From the NCBI RefSeq assembly GCF_001654455.1, contig NZ_CP015772.1, forward strand, positions 62,001-126,000: a DNA stretch of 64,000 bases, in the 5' to 3' direction. The DNA comes from Niabella ginsenosidivorans (GTDB lineage: Bacteria; Bacteroidota; Bacteroidia; Chitinophagales; Chitinophagaceae). Below are positions 25,727 to 34,712 of this stretch, piece by piece (position 1 is the stretch's first letter; every line of letters starts with the position of its first letter). The position numbers and the translations under genes were made by a program. The notes beneath the pieces were generated by a model. It was given only the letters and a program-made list of their open reading frames with translations, ran no database searches and was not told the DNA's origin.

Positions 25727-28096
25727 ATGATTAAGAAAATTTTGGGGTATGGCGCTGTTATGATAGCAATAATTACGCCAGCCAGCACAACCGGCCAAAA
25801 CGCTCCCGGTATTTTGACCGTGCAAAAAATCATGCGCGATCCCAAATGGATCGGCAGTTCTCCTTCGGATGCTGCCTGGAGCAGCAATGGGAAAACCCTG
25901 TATTTTTCCTGGAATCCTGCCAATGCTCCGGCCGACTCTGTTTACAAAATTACCATCAACAATAAAACACCGCAGAAAGTAAGCATAGAAGAGCAAAGGC
26001 AATCAGTCTTCACTGATCAGGTAAAGTATAATCAAAATAGAACAGCGGCTACCTGGGTAAAGAACGGTGATATCTACTACCGGAATGCAGCCGGTAAAAC
26101 AATACGGATTACTCAAACACAGGAAGATGAGTATAACCCTGTGTTTAGTTTTAATGAAACCAAAATCGTTTACAACAGTGCCCGGAATTTATATGCCTGG
26201 GATATTGCCACCGGTACTACCTGGCAACTGACCCGTTTTATCAATGAGGCCCCACATACTGATAAAAAACCGGACCGGGAAGAAGCCTGGCTGAAAAACG
26301 ACCAGCTGGCGAATATGCAGGTATTGAAAGAACGAAAAGAAAAAAGGGACGCTACAGCACAATACAACCAGCTGCTGGAGGAAAAGAATCCCCGCGATAT
26401 TTATTTAAAAGAGGCCCAGTTAACAGGTACAACCATCAGTCCGGATGGCCGCTTTATAACCTATCGCCTTTATTATCCCGTAAACGGCAAAAGAACCATT
26501 GTACCGGATTATATTACAGAGAGTGGCTATACAACAGATATTAACGGGCGTACCAAAGTAGGCAGCCCGCAGGGAACGACGACTTTTTATCTATACGATC
26601 GGTTGAAAGATACTTCTTATGAAATAAAGCCTCAAAATATTCCCGGCATCAGGGATATACCCGCATATATAAAGGATTACCCGGCTGAATTTCAGAAAAT
26701 GCAGAAAGACAGCGTCTTGCGCAGTGTTAATTTCTATGGTGTGGAATGGTCGCCCGATAGCCGGCATGCCCTGCTGGATATTTATGCAAATGATCACAAG
26801 GACCGCTGGCTGATGATACTGGATACGGCTTCGGGAAATCTGCAACTGGCAGACCGGCAACATGACGATGCATGGATAAGCGGACCGGATATCAACCCCC
26901 GCTATACAGGCTGGATCGATAATCAGACGATCTGGTTCCAGAGCGAGGCAACCGGCTATTCGCACCTGTACACCTATTCATTGCCTGCGCAGACAAAAAC
27001 AGCGCTCACATCCGGTAACTATGAAGTACAGGAAGCAAAGTTGTCGAATGATAAAAAATCCTTTTACATTACTACCAATGAAGTGCACCCCGGGGAAAAG
27101 CAGTTTTACAGGCTGGATATAAAAACAGGATCAGCACAGCGCATCACCGGGACGGAAGGCGCCAACGATGTAAGCATTTCGCCCGATGAAAAATACATCG
27201 CCATATTGCATTCTTATATCAATAAACCCTGGGAGCTATACCTGCAGGAGAATAAAGCAGGGGCAAAACCGGTGCAGATCACTTTTAAGGCGCAGAGCGA
27301 TGAATTTAAGCAATACAGGTGGCGGGCGCCGGATGTGGTTACTTTTACCGCCAGGGATGGTGCTAAAGTATACGCACGCGTGTACAAGCCGGAAAATGCA
27401 AAACCCGGCATGCCGGCCGTATTTTTTGTGCACGGAGCCGGCTACCTGCAAAACGCGCATAAATGGTGGAGCTCCTACTTCCGGGAATATATGTTCAACA
27501 ACCTGCTGGCGGATAATGGCTACTATGTGATGGATATTGACTATCGAGGAAGTGCCGGCTATGGCCGCGACTGGCGCACGGGTATTTACCGGCATATGGG
27601 TGGAAAAGATCTGACGGATCATGTGGATGCAGTAAAATACTTAGCAGACACCTACCAGATTGATCCTGCAGAGGTGGGCATGTATGGCGGCTCCTATGGT
27701 GGGTTCATGACCCTCATGGCGCTGTTTACCGAACCGGATGTATTTAAAAGCGGTGCGGCCTTAAGGCCCGTAACGGATTGGGCCAATTATAACCACGGCT
27801 ATACTTCTGATATTCTGAATGAGCCTTTTACAGACAGCCTGGCTTATTACAGGAGCTCTCCCATCTATTTTGCAAAAGGATTAAAAGGCAACCTGCTGAT
27901 CTGCCATGGAATGGTGGATACCAATGTAAACTTCCAGGATGCAGTAAAACTGGCCCAGCGGTTAATAGAACTGGGCAAGGATAACTGGGAACTGGCGCCT
28001 TTCCCTATGGAAGATCATGGTTTTATAGAACCCAGCAGCTGGACGGATGAATATAAACGCATTTTTAAACTTTTTGAAAGTACCTTAAAGCAATAG
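25727..28096 (+). CDS. Exported S9 family dipeptidyl peptidase (DPP IV type)
   Basis: A 789-residue peptidase: signal peptide, an eight-bladed propeller (about 60-520) with repeated PD-type strands, and a C-terminal alpha/beta hydrolase. The nucleophile elbow reads MYGGSYGGFMT (Ser), the acid is Asp in GMVDTNVNFQDA, and the His is in MEDHGF. These prolyl-type peptidases remove dipeptides from peptide N-termini. The ATG at 25727 gives a normal signal peptide; the frame to 25634 would add 31 residues with none of that character. The upstream gap from the M28 gene is 110 bases. Confidence 0.9.
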   Translation: MIKKILGYGAVMIAIITPASTTGQNAPGILTVQKIMRDPKWIGSSPSDAAWSSNGKTLYFSWNPANAPADSVYKITINNKTPQKVSIEEQRQSVFTDQVKYNQNRTAATWVKNGDIYYRNAAGKTIRITQTQEDEYNPVFSFNETKIVYNSARNLYAWDIATGTTWQLTRFINEAPHTDKKPDREEAWLKNDQLANMQVLKERKEKRDATAQYNQLLEEKNPRDIYLKEAQLTGTTISPDGRFITYRLYYPVNGKRTIVPDYITESGYTTDINGRTKVGSPQGTTTFYLYDRLKDTSYEIKPQNIPGIRDIPAYIKDYPAEFQKMQKDSVLRSVNFYGVEWSPDSRHALLDIYANDHKDRWLMILDTASGNLQLADRQHDDAWISGPDINPRYTGWIDNQTIWFQSEATGYSHLYTYSLPAQTKTALTSGNYEVQEAKLSNDKKSFYITTNEVHPGEKQFYRLDIKTGSAQRITGTEGANDVSISPDEKYIAILHSYINKPWELYLQENKAGAKPVQITFKAQSDEFKQYRWRAPDVVTFTARDGAKVYARVYKPENAKPGMPAVFFVHGAGYLQNAHKWWSSYFREYMFNNLLADNGYYVMDIDYRGSAGYGRDWRTGIYRHMGGKDLTDHVDAVKYLADTYQIDPAEVGMYGGSYGGFMTLMALFTEPDVFKSGAALRPVTDWANYNHGYTSDILNEPFTDSLAYYRSSPIYFAKGLKGNLLICHGMVDTNVNFQDAVKLAQRLIELGKDNWELAPFPMEDHGFIEPSSWTDEYKRIFKLFESTLKQ

Positions 28097-28291
28097 GAAT
28101 ACATTAGATCACTTGCACGCTCCAAAGTGGAGCGGGCGCCTGAAAATACCCTGATTGCCGTAGCCAGCGTCCTTGCTGCCTGTAAATAAGGGCGGCTTAT
28201 ACGAAATAGAATCGGTATCGGAATATGTTCGGTTACATCAGAAGAGGCGTATTATAAAATTTTTCTTAACTTCAGGGGTAAGCTATTGCCT

Positions 28292-30388
28292 ATGCAATCC
28301 TCTGTTGCCATATTCCTGGGAAGAACGCCTTTTCTGAAATTAGTCATACCGCTTATTGCAGGAATTCTTTTACAATGGTATGGCCAGCCTGCTGTAATGC
28401 ACAGTATTGCCGGGTTTATTATTATAATCCTTGCTGTTGTTCTATTCCGCTTATTGCCGGTATACGGGCGTCTCCGGTTTAAATGGTTGCAGGCACTGCT
28501 GATTGTTCTGGGCCTCCTGTTCATGGGCATGCTGCTGACAGTGATGAATGATGTGCGCATTAACAGAAACTGGTTTGGCAACAGGTACCAGAAAGGTATG
28601 TACCTGTGGGTAACTTTACTTGAAAAGCCGGTTGAAAAAAAACGTTCCTGGAGGGCGGACGCCATAATAAACGGCCTGATCTCGAATAACAACGTTCAAA
28701 AGGTAAGCGGCCGTCTGACCCTTTATTTAAAAAAGGAAACAGACATGGATCAGCTGAATGCCGGGGATCAGTTAGTATTCCGGAAAGATCCGCAGGAGAT
28801 AAGAAATACGGGAAACCCGGGTGGATTTGATTATAAACGATATGCCTTTTTTAATGGACTTACACACCAGGTTTTTCTTACAGCAAGTGATTTTATAAAG
28901 ATGCCGGTGCCTCCAAAACCAGGTTTTCGTTTGTGGCTGTTTGAAAACCGGGCCTCCGTTTTGAATATCCTGAAACGATCTATTCATGGCCCTAAAGAAC
29001 TGGGACTGGCTGAAGCTTTGCTGATCGGGTATCGCGATGATCTGGATAAAGACCTGCTGCAATCATACAATGATACCGGTGTAGTGCATGTAATTGCTGT
29101 TTCCGGTATGCATCTGGGCCTGGTATACTGGCTGCTGAACCTGTTTTTAAATCCTTTGCTGAAACGGCGCGGTACCCGCTGGCTCCATCCGGTGATCGTA
29201 CTCACCGTATTGTGGATATTTACATTACTGGCAGGTAGTGCCGCATCAATAGTAAGAGCTGCAGTAATGTTCACGTTTATTTTGTTGGGGAAGACCTTTA
29301 ACCGCAATGCTTCTGTTTATAATACACTGGCAGCTTCCGCATTTGTACTGCTTTGTTACAACCCTTACTGGTTATGGGATGCAGGCTTCCAGCTATCCTA
29401 TACAGCCTTACTGAGCATCGTTATTTTTTATAAACCGGTCTATAAACTGGTTTTTGTCTGTAACAGGTCATTAAATGCAGTGTGGCAACTGTGTGCAGTA
29501 AGCTTTGCAGCCCAGATACTGACTGTACCGGTTGCCGCGTATCATTTTCATCAGTTCCCGGTATATTTTTTAATAACGAATATACTGGTAGTGCCCCTGT
29601 CTGGTTTCATTCTTATCGGAGAGCTTCTGCTGCTGATTGTTGCTCCGGTTCAGGAGCTGGCCCGGTTTACCGGGAATTGTTTAAGCGCGTCCATCTGGTG
29701 GATGAACAGCATCATTGAGCATCTTGGGCATTACCCGTTTGCAGTGTGGAAAGGCATCCGGTTAAATGGGTTGCAGGTCGCCCTGTTATACATTTTTATT
29801 GCAGGTGTCACCGTTTGGCTGCTGCAAAAGCGGAGATCCGGTTTGTGGATAGGTATAACAGGCCTGTTGTTATTAACAGGTATCAGAGCCGCAACATTCT
29901 GCAATGCCGGGAAACAGCAAAAGCTGATCGTTTACAACATCAGCGGAACCAGCGCTATAGATTTTATTGATGGCCGCAGCCACTTCCTGTATGGTGATTC
30001 TGTCCGGATAAACGATCCGTTTATACAGAAAACGGTTATTTTACCTGCAACGACCTTATACCGCTTAAGAGCGCCGGGCAATATGAACAATCTGCAGCAA
30101 AACGGCCGTTTGTTCAGGTTTAAGAACCGGTCCGTTTTGCTGGTGGGCGACCTGCCGGATGCGCTTACAGCCCCGATTGCCATCAGGGGTAAAATAGACC
30201 TGGTGATCCTTTCAGGAAGCCCCAGGCTGTACATAGCTCAATTGCTGCAGCGGGTGCAGCCCGCACAGGTGATCATTGACGGCTCTGCACCGGCCTGGAA
30301 AGCGCGGTACTGGCAAAAAGACTGCGACGCGCTTCATATTCCCTGTCATAATGTTGTGGAGAAAGGAGCTTTTGTAATGAACTTTTGA
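28292..30388 (+). CDS. comEC: ComEC/Rec2-like competence membrane protein
   Basis: A 698-residue polytopic membrane protein. After two membrane helices and an OB-like external region (WVTLLEKPVEKKRSW onwards, about 95-210) comes the competence core with the motif VHVIAVSGMHLGLVYWLLN and a long run of helices (about 265-520). The C-terminal region (about 540-698) has the outline of a metallo-beta-lactamase-like domain but I find no HxHxDH motif, so it looks non-catalytic. ComEC forms the inner-membrane channel for DNA uptake. The ATG at 28292 is preferred to the TTG six bases upstream. The purH promoter overlaps its 3' end. Confidence 0.88.
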   Translation: MQSSVAIFLGRTPFLKLVIPLIAGILLQWYGQPAVMHSIAGFIIIILAVVLFRLLPVYGRLRFKWLQALLIVLGLLFMGMLLTVMNDVRINRNWFGNRYQKGMYLWVTLLEKPVEKKRSWRADAIINGLISNNNVQKVSGRLTLYLKKETDMDQLNAGDQLVFRKDPQEIRNTGNPGGFDYKRYAFFNGLTHQVFLTASDFIKMPVPPKPGFRLWLFENRASVLNILKRSIHGPKELGLAEALLIGYRDDLDKDLLQSYNDTGVVHVIAVSGMHLGLVYWLLNLFLNPLLKRRGTRWLHPVIVLTVLWIFTLLAGSAASIVRAAVMFTFILLGKTFNRNASVYNTLAASAFVLLCYNPYWLWDAGFQLSYTALLSIVIFYKPVYKLVFVCNRSLNAVWQLCAVSFAAQILTVPVAAYHFHQFPVYFLITNILVVPLSGFILIGELLLLIVAPVQELARFTGNCLSASIWWMNSIIEHLGHYPFAVWKGIRLNGLQVALLYIFIAGVTVWLLQKRRSGLWIGITGLLLLTGIRAATFCNAGKQQKLIVYNISGTSAIDFIDGRSHFLYGDSVRINDPFIQKTVILPATTLYRLRAPGNMNNLQQNGRLFRFKNRSVLLVGDLPDALTAPIAIRGKIDLVILSGSPRLYIAQLLQRVQPAQVIIDGSAPAWKARYWQKDCDALHIPCHNVVEKGAFVMNF

Positions 30389-30401
30389 AGACGTACCTTT
30401 G
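30371..30401 (+). promoter_or_regulatory. Bacteroidota promoter of purH
   Basis: A TTTG at 30371-30374 and TACCTTTG at 30394-30401 are separated by 19 bases, an exact match to the Bacteroidota sigma-A consensus (TTTG - N19 - TAnnTTTG). It lies across the last codons of comEC. Transcription would start near 30407, about 40 bases before the purH ATG. Confidence 0.75.
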
Positions 30402-30447
30402 CGCCTCCCGCTATGGCGGGGCCCATTCAACATTCCAAAATCATTTT

Positions 30448-31971
30448 ATGAATAAAAAGATCCAATCTGCACTGATTTCCGTTTTTTACAAGGATGGTCT
30501 TGAACCCATTGTTAAAGAATTATCCCGCCTGGGCATTACCATCTATTCTACCGGCGGTACCCAGAAGTTTATTGAAGACCTGGGCATACAGGTAGTTCCC
30601 GTAGAGCAACTGACCACCTATCCTTCTATTTTAGGAGGGCGTGTAAAAACGTTGCATCCTTCAGTATTTGGAGGGATTTTAGGCAGAAGAAACCTGGAAT
30701 CTGATGTGCAGGAAATGGCCGAATACAAAATTCCCGAAATTGATCTTGTTATTGTAGACCTGTATCCTTTTGAAGAAACCCTTGCCAATACTAATGAAGA
30801 AAAGCTTATTATTGAAAAAATTGATATAGGCGGCCCTTCCATGATCCGCGCGGCGGCAAAAAACTTTAAGGATGTGGTTGTGATTGCTGCCAAAAAAGAT
30901 TATGCAGTGCTGGAAGAATTATTGAGGACGCAGAATGGGGAAACAACGATTGAACAGCGGAAATCTTTTGCGGCAAAAGCATTTGAAATTGTCGCACATT
31001 ACGATGTAGCCATCTCTGCCTATTTCAACGGCAACAACGGGGAATACTTTTTACAGTCTGTAAATACTCCCAAAGCCATGCGGTATGGCGAGAACCCGCA
31101 TCAGACCGGTACTTTCTATGGAAAGCTGGATGAACTGTTTAATCAGTTAAACGGTAAAGAGCTTTCCTATAATAATCTGGTAGACGTGGATGCAGCCGTA
31201 CAACTGATTCATGAATTTCCACAGGAAGCAGCAACGGTTTTTGCAATCATCAAGCACACGAATGTCTGTGGCGTTGCAGCGCGTGCATCAGTAAGTGAAG
31301 CATGGAAAGATGCCCTGGCAGGCGACGCCGAGAGTGCTTTTGGAGGCGTACTGGTAACCAATGGTACGGTAGACGAAGCAACGGCCCATGCCATCAATGA
31401 GATCTTTTTTGAAGTGCTGATTGCACCCGCGTTTGATGAAGCGGCATTGAATATTTTGAAATCTAAAAAGAACCGCATTTTATTACAGTTGAAACCCCAG
31501 GCATCGGACCCAGGGCTTCAGGCAAAATCTGTGCTGAATGGCGTACTGACCCAGGGGCAGGATAAGGGCAACTATACAGAATGGAAAGAAGCCGGTGGGC
31601 GGCAAACGACCGCGGCAGAAAAAGCAGATCTGGAATTTGCGAACATTATCTGCAAACATTTAAAGTCAAATGCGATTGCATTGGTAAAAAACAGGCAACT
31701 GGTGGGCAAAGGCGCAGGGCAGACCAGCCGCGTGGACGCAGTGCGCCATGCAATTGAAAAAGCAAAACAATTTGGCTTTGATCTGGCTGGCGCCGTACTG
31801 GCAAGCGATGCCTTCTTCCCTTTTAACGACAGCGTGCAGATCGCTCATGAGGCCGGGATAGTGGCATTTATACAACCTGGTGGGTCTATACGTGACAAGG
31901 ATTCTATCGAATATGCACAACAGCATAACCTGGCAATGGTGCTGACCGGTATGCGGCATTTTAAGCATTAA
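30448..31971 (+). CDS. purH: Bifunctional AICAR formyltransferase / IMP cyclohydrolase
   Basis: A 507-residue enzyme catalysing the last two steps of purine synthesis: transfer of formyl from 10-formyl-THF to AICAR, then ring closure to IMP. The N-terminal cyclohydrolase (MGS-like) domain shows ISVFYKDGLEPIVKEL, IYSTGGTQKFIEDLGI and GGRVKTLHPSVFGGIL. The formyltransferase domain shows MRYGENPHQTGTFYG, IKHTNVCGVA (with the catalytic-type Lys-His) and ASDAFFPFNDSV. The ATG at 30448 matches the family start, whereas the frame to 30385 adds 21 unlikely residues. A good promoter and a terminator frame it as a single-gene unit. Confidence 0.97.
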   Translation: MNKKIQSALISVFYKDGLEPIVKELSRLGITIYSTGGTQKFIEDLGIQVVPVEQLTTYPSILGGRVKTLHPSVFGGILGRRNLESDVQEMAEYKIPEIDLVIVDLYPFEETLANTNEEKLIIEKIDIGGPSMIRAAAKNFKDVVVIAAKKDYAVLEELLRTQNGETTIEQRKSFAAKAFEIVAHYDVAISAYFNGNNGEYFLQSVNTPKAMRYGENPHQTGTFYGKLDELFNQLNGKELSYNNLVDVDAAVQLIHEFPQEAATVFAIIKHTNVCGVAARASVSEAWKDALAGDAESAFGGVLVTNGTVDEATAHAINEIFFEVLIAPAFDEAALNILKSKKNRILLQLKPQASDPGLQAKSVLNGVLTQGQDKGNYTEWKEAGGRQTTAAEKADLEFANIICKHLKSNAIALVKNRQLVGKGAGQTSRVDAVRHAIEKAKQFGFDLAGAVLASDAFFPFNDSVQIAHEAGIVAFIQPGGSIRDKDSIEYAQQHNLAMVLTGMRHFKH

Positions 31972-32004
31972 AATTTTTTAGTAATGGCCGGTAAATACCG
32001 GAAT

Positions 32005-32041
32005 TCCCTGCAGCGTTTAAGAAACCCTGCAGGGATTTTTT
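32005..32041 (+). terminator. Rho-independent terminator of purH
   Basis: Perfect 9-bp arms TCCCTGCAG (32005-32013) and CTGCAGGGA (32027-32035) with a 13-base loop, followed by six T. It begins 33 bases after the purH stop codon. Confidence 0.9.
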
Positions 32042-32059
32042 ATAATGACTCCTATAAAA

Positions 32060-32087
32060 TAAATTTGTCTACCTACTAATAGGTAGA
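32060..32087 (+). promoter_or_regulatory. Promoter and TetR-type operator of the tetR-fabF operon
   Basis: An exact -7 element TAAATTTG (32060-32067) is followed directly by a perfect inverted repeat, TCTACCTACTAATAGGTAGA (32068-32087; 8-bp arms, 4-base spacer). The repeat covers the expected transcription start and ends 17 bases before the ATG of the TetR gene. The placement suggests that the TetR protein represses its own operon. Confidence 0.75.
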
Positions 32088-32104
32088 TACCTTTATCATT
32101 AAAT

Positions 32105-32662
32105 ATGGATACCCGGTCTGAAATAATACGCATTGGAGATGACCTGCTGAGGGAGCGCGGGTATAATGCTTTTAGTTTCTCAGACATTTCGCAAAGACTG
32201 CATATAAAAAATGCTTCTGTTCATTATCATTTTCCTACAAAAACATCCCTGGGGCTGGCCATTATTGCTAAATATGAACAGCAGTTCCGGCAGCTCCGGC
32301 AGGAAATGGCCTGCCGGGCTCCCCTGGAAAAGCTGGATGCTTTTCTGAACGTATACACTACCGCGCAGAAGGAAAATAAGATCTGCCTGGTAGGAGCGCT
32401 TGCCACGGATCTGTATACAGTGGATCCGCAGATGCAGCAGGCCTTAAAAAGAATCGTGCGGCAGATACTTGGCTGGCTGATGCTTATATTGAAAGAGGGA
32501 AAGGCTGAAGGTGTATTTGTGTTCAGGGCTCCTGTAAGAACAAAAGCATTGCTGGTTATTACCAATATGATTGCAGCCCTGCAGCTCACAAGACTAACCG
32601 GACAAAAGGATTTCCGGGAAATAAAAAAAACAATTAGTAACGACTTAACAAATAACAAATGA
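32105..32662 (+). CDS. TetR family repressor
   Basis: A 185-residue TetR regulator. The DNA-binding part is clear: IIRIGDDLLRERGYNAFSFSDISQRL, then the recognition helix region IKNASVHYHFPTKTSLGLAII. The C-terminal ligand-binding part starts near residue 55 and cannot be matched to a ligand by eye. A perfect palindrome lies just upstream on the probable transcription start, so autorepression is likely. Its stop overlaps the start of the following ketosynthase gene by 4 bases, so the two form one operon and the ketosynthase is probably its target. Confidence 0.9.
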   Translation: MDTRSEIIRIGDDLLRERGYNAFSFSDISQRLHIKNASVHYHFPTKTSLGLAIIAKYEQQFRQLRQEMACRAPLEKLDAFLNVYTTAQKENKICLVGALATDLYTVDPQMQQALKRIVRQILGWLMLILKEGKAEGVFVFRAPVRTKALLVITNMIAALQLTRLTGQKDFREIKKTISNDLTNNK

Positions 32663-33903
32663 AACGTGTAGTAATAACCGGGTTAGGCGCTTTAACTCCT
32701 GTTGGCAATAATACGGCAGCGCTTTGGCAGTCTTTGGTAAACGGCATAAGCGGGGCTGCGCCCATCACCCGTTTTGACGCTTCAAAGTTTAAAACCCGGT
32801 TTGCCTGTGAGCTCAAAAATTTTAATCCGCTGGATTATATAGAAAAAGCGGAGGCCCGCAGGTATGATCTGTATACACAATACGCATTGATTACCGTGGC
32901 AGAAGCAGTAAAAAGCGCGGGTATCAATTTTGAAGAGCTGGACAGGGACCGGGTCGGGGTAATATGGGGGTCCGGTAACGGAGGCATCCAGACCTTTCAG
33001 CAGCAGATAATCGAATTTGCACAGGGCGATGGCACACCGCGGTTTAACCCGTTTTTTATCCCGAAGATGATCGTTGATATTGCTTCAGGGGTCATCTCCA
33101 TCAAATACGGCCTGCGGGGAATCAATTTTACAACAGTTTCGGCCTGTGCTACTTCCAATACGGCTATTATTGATGCCTTTAACTACATCAGGTGGGGAAA
33201 GGCCAATATGATCATTACCGGCGGATCTGAAGCCGCCATCAACGAAAGCGGTGTGGGCGGGTTTAATGCTGCAAAGGCACTCTCCACCAATAATGAGGAA
33301 GCGGCCACTGCTTCAAGGCCTTTTGATATATCGCGCGATGGTTTTGTAATGGGGGAAGGCGCCGGGGCATTGGTGCTGGAAGAGCTGGAACATGCTAAAA
33401 GACGGGGCGCGCCTATTATTGCTGAAATTGCAGGAGGCGGAATGGCAGGGGATGCCTATCATCTTACAGGTACCCACCCGGAGGGAGAAGGCGCCCGCCT
33501 GGGCATGCTGGCCGCGTTGGATGATGCGGGGATTACGGCTGGAGAGATTGACTACCTCAACACACATGCTACCTCTACCCAGCAGGGAGATCTGAGTGAG
33601 CTGAAAGCAGCGGAGCGGGTATTTGGTACAGAAAGCACCATCAATATCAGCGCTACCAAATCCATGACAGGGCATTTGCTGGGCGCTGCAGGCGCTGTTG
33701 AAGCCATTGCCTGTATCAAGGCCATTGAGCACAATATTGTTCCGCCCACCATTAATTCCACTGAAATAGAACCCGCATATAAAGACGTCTTTAACCTGAC
33801 GCTGCACCAGGCACAACAACGGGAAGTACGCTATGCAATGAGCAATACGTTTGGCTTTGGCGGGCATATTGCCACCACGATTTTTAAGAAATACGAAGAG
33901 TAG
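32659..33903 (+). CDS. fabF: Beta-ketoacyl-ACP synthase II-like
   Basis: A 414-residue thiolase-fold ketosynthase that extends acyl chains on ACP by two carbons from malonyl-ACP. The catalytic triad is present: Cys163 (SACATSNTA), His in NTHATSTQQGD and His in SMTGHLLGAAGAVE. The length and N-terminus (MKRVVITGLGALTPVGNN) fit FabF. It is regulated with a TetR repressor, which is unusual for the household fabF (normally beside acpP). It could therefore be a second ketosynthase for a special fatty acid or polyene, possibly related to the FabG/lyase/ligase group at the left of the window. Confidence 0.92.
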   Translation: MKRVVITGLGALTPVGNNTAALWQSLVNGISGAAPITRFDASKFKTRFACELKNFNPLDYIEKAEARRYDLYTQYALITVAEAVKSAGINFEELDRDRVGVIWGSGNGGIQTFQQQIIEFAQGDGTPRFNPFFIPKMIVDIASGVISIKYGLRGINFTTVSACATSNTAIIDAFNYIRWGKANMIITGGSEAAINESGVGGFNAAKALSTNNEEAATASRPFDISRDGFVMGEGAGALVLEELEHAKRRGAPIIAEIAGGGMAGDAYHLTGTHPEGEGARLGMLAALDDAGITAGEIDYLNTHATSTQQGDLSELKAAERVFGTESTINISATKSMTGHLLGAAGAVEAIACIKAIEHNIVPPTINSTEIEPAYKDVFNLTLHQAQQREVRYAMSNTFGFGGHIATTIFKKYEE

Positions 33904-34014
33904 GGGCGCATTCGGTTATCAGTTTGCAGTTATCAGTGATCAGACTGAAAACTCAACTCTCAATTCTCAAACCTTTTCGTCCTGTCATTGTAATAATAAT
34001 ACAAATAGTATGTT
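33904..34014. repeat. Degenerate low-complexity intergenic repeat
   Basis: The gap holds a run of related short words: GGTTATCAGTTTGCAGTTATCAGTGATCAGA, split here as GTTATCAG and ACTGAAAACTCAACTCTC. The same kind of drifting 7-8-base repeat occurs near 2580, 14285, 23870 and 50075. It has no open frame. Confidence 0.5.
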
Positions 34015-34329
34015 ATGGAAATACGATTAAATACAGATAATAATTTTACCGCTTCAGCCGCTTTTCTGGAAAAAGTGAGCGAAGAGCTTAAAAAAAAGCT
34101 TCACCGGTTTAGCGAATATATTACTGCAGCCGAGGTATTCTTTGGAGATGAGAACAGTAATAAAACCGGAGTAAATGATAAACGCTGCACTATTGAGGTG
34201 CGCCCCAGGCACCTGCACCCGGAAGCGGTAACCCATTATGCAGACACTGTGGATCATGCCTTTAACGGGGCAGTGGATAAGATAAGAAATTTGCTGGACA
34301 ATCGTATAGGAAAACTGCAAAGCAGGTAA
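34015..34329 (+). CDS. hpf: Ribosome hibernation promoting factor (HPF/RaiA family)
   Basis: A 104-residue single-domain protein with the beta-alpha-beta-beta-beta-alpha pattern of HPF/YfiA: an N-terminal strand, a helix FLEKVSEELKKKLHRFSEYI, strands AEVFFGDEN and RCTIEVRPRH, and the last helix AVDKIRNLLDNRIGKL. HPF-type proteins bind the small subunit decoding site and stall or dimerise ribosomes in slow growth. It is the short form, without the C-terminal dimerisation domain. The central pattern is more divergent than in typical HPF, so the exact subtype is uncertain. It stands alone upstream of the riboswitch. Confidence 0.8.
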   Translation: MEIRLNTDNNFTASAAFLEKVSEELKKKLHRFSEYITAAEVFFGDENSNKTGVNDKRCTIEVRPRHLHPEAVTHYADTVDHAFNGAVDKIRNLLDNRIGKLQSR

Positions 34330-34361
34330 CGAAATGTTTTGCACACCTTGTGTATAAGAAC

Positions 34362-34394
34362 TTGTATGCGTCTCAATTTTATATAATTAATTTG
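34362..34394 (+). promoter_or_regulatory. Candidate promoter of the nrd riboswitch leader
   Basis: TTG at 34362-34364 and TTAATTTG at 34387-34394 approximate the Bacteroidota promoter (one mismatch in the -7 element, spacing 22). Transcription would begin near 34400, just before the first riboswitch stem. Confidence 0.45.
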
Positions 34395-34401
34395 TAACGG
34401 T

Positions 34402-34580
34402 AATGGTATGGCAACCAGGGTTCAATTGTTGCCTTTAAAAGGGAATCCCGTGTAAATCCGGAACTATCCCCGTAGCTGTGAGGCCCTTTAGCCAGAAGTT
34501 TTATAAAATAGCCACTGTTCGATCTGTGAATGGGAAGGTTTATAAAAACGGGCCAAGTCAGAAGACCTGCCAGTACCATT
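34402..34580 (+). promoter_or_regulatory. Cobalamin (B12) riboswitch
   Basis: The leader of the ribonucleotide reductase operon has the cobalamin aptamer signature. An outer stem P1 pairs AATGGTA (34402-34408) with TACCATT (34574-34580). Inside is the conserved core GGGAATCCCGTGTAAATCC (from 34441), CCCCGTAGCTGTGA (34469-34482) and the 3' half TCAGAAGACCTGCC (34558-34571). Adenosyl- or other cobalamin binding normally turns off the downstream gene. Additional hairpins follow (34583-34660) and could form the expression platform. B12 would thus repress this B12-independent reductase. Confidence 0.93.
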
Positions 34581-34712
34581 TTTTGAAAATGCAATGCTTT
34601 CGGGTGAAAGGCAGCGTATTATTCCGGAAGGAAATACCTTATTTCCAATGGAATAATCGTCGTCTCTATCCCCGTCTTTTTTAGAATAAAAAGTAAAAGA
34701 ACAGAATTTATT
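34581..34712 (+). promoter_or_regulatory. Expression platform and leader of nrdB
   Basis: After the aptamer come a small hairpin (CTTTC / GAAAG near 34597-34610) and a longer stem with ATTATTCC (34618-34625) pairing with GGAATAAT near 34650-34657, with GGAAATA / TATTTCC inside it. A T run is at 34677-34682. Which of these acts as terminator or as sequestering hairpin cannot be decided by eye. Confidence 0.4.

Noticed and set aside
33313-33867. 184-codon minus-strand open frame
   Set aside because: Shadow of fabF, whose catalytic residues are intact in the + frame.
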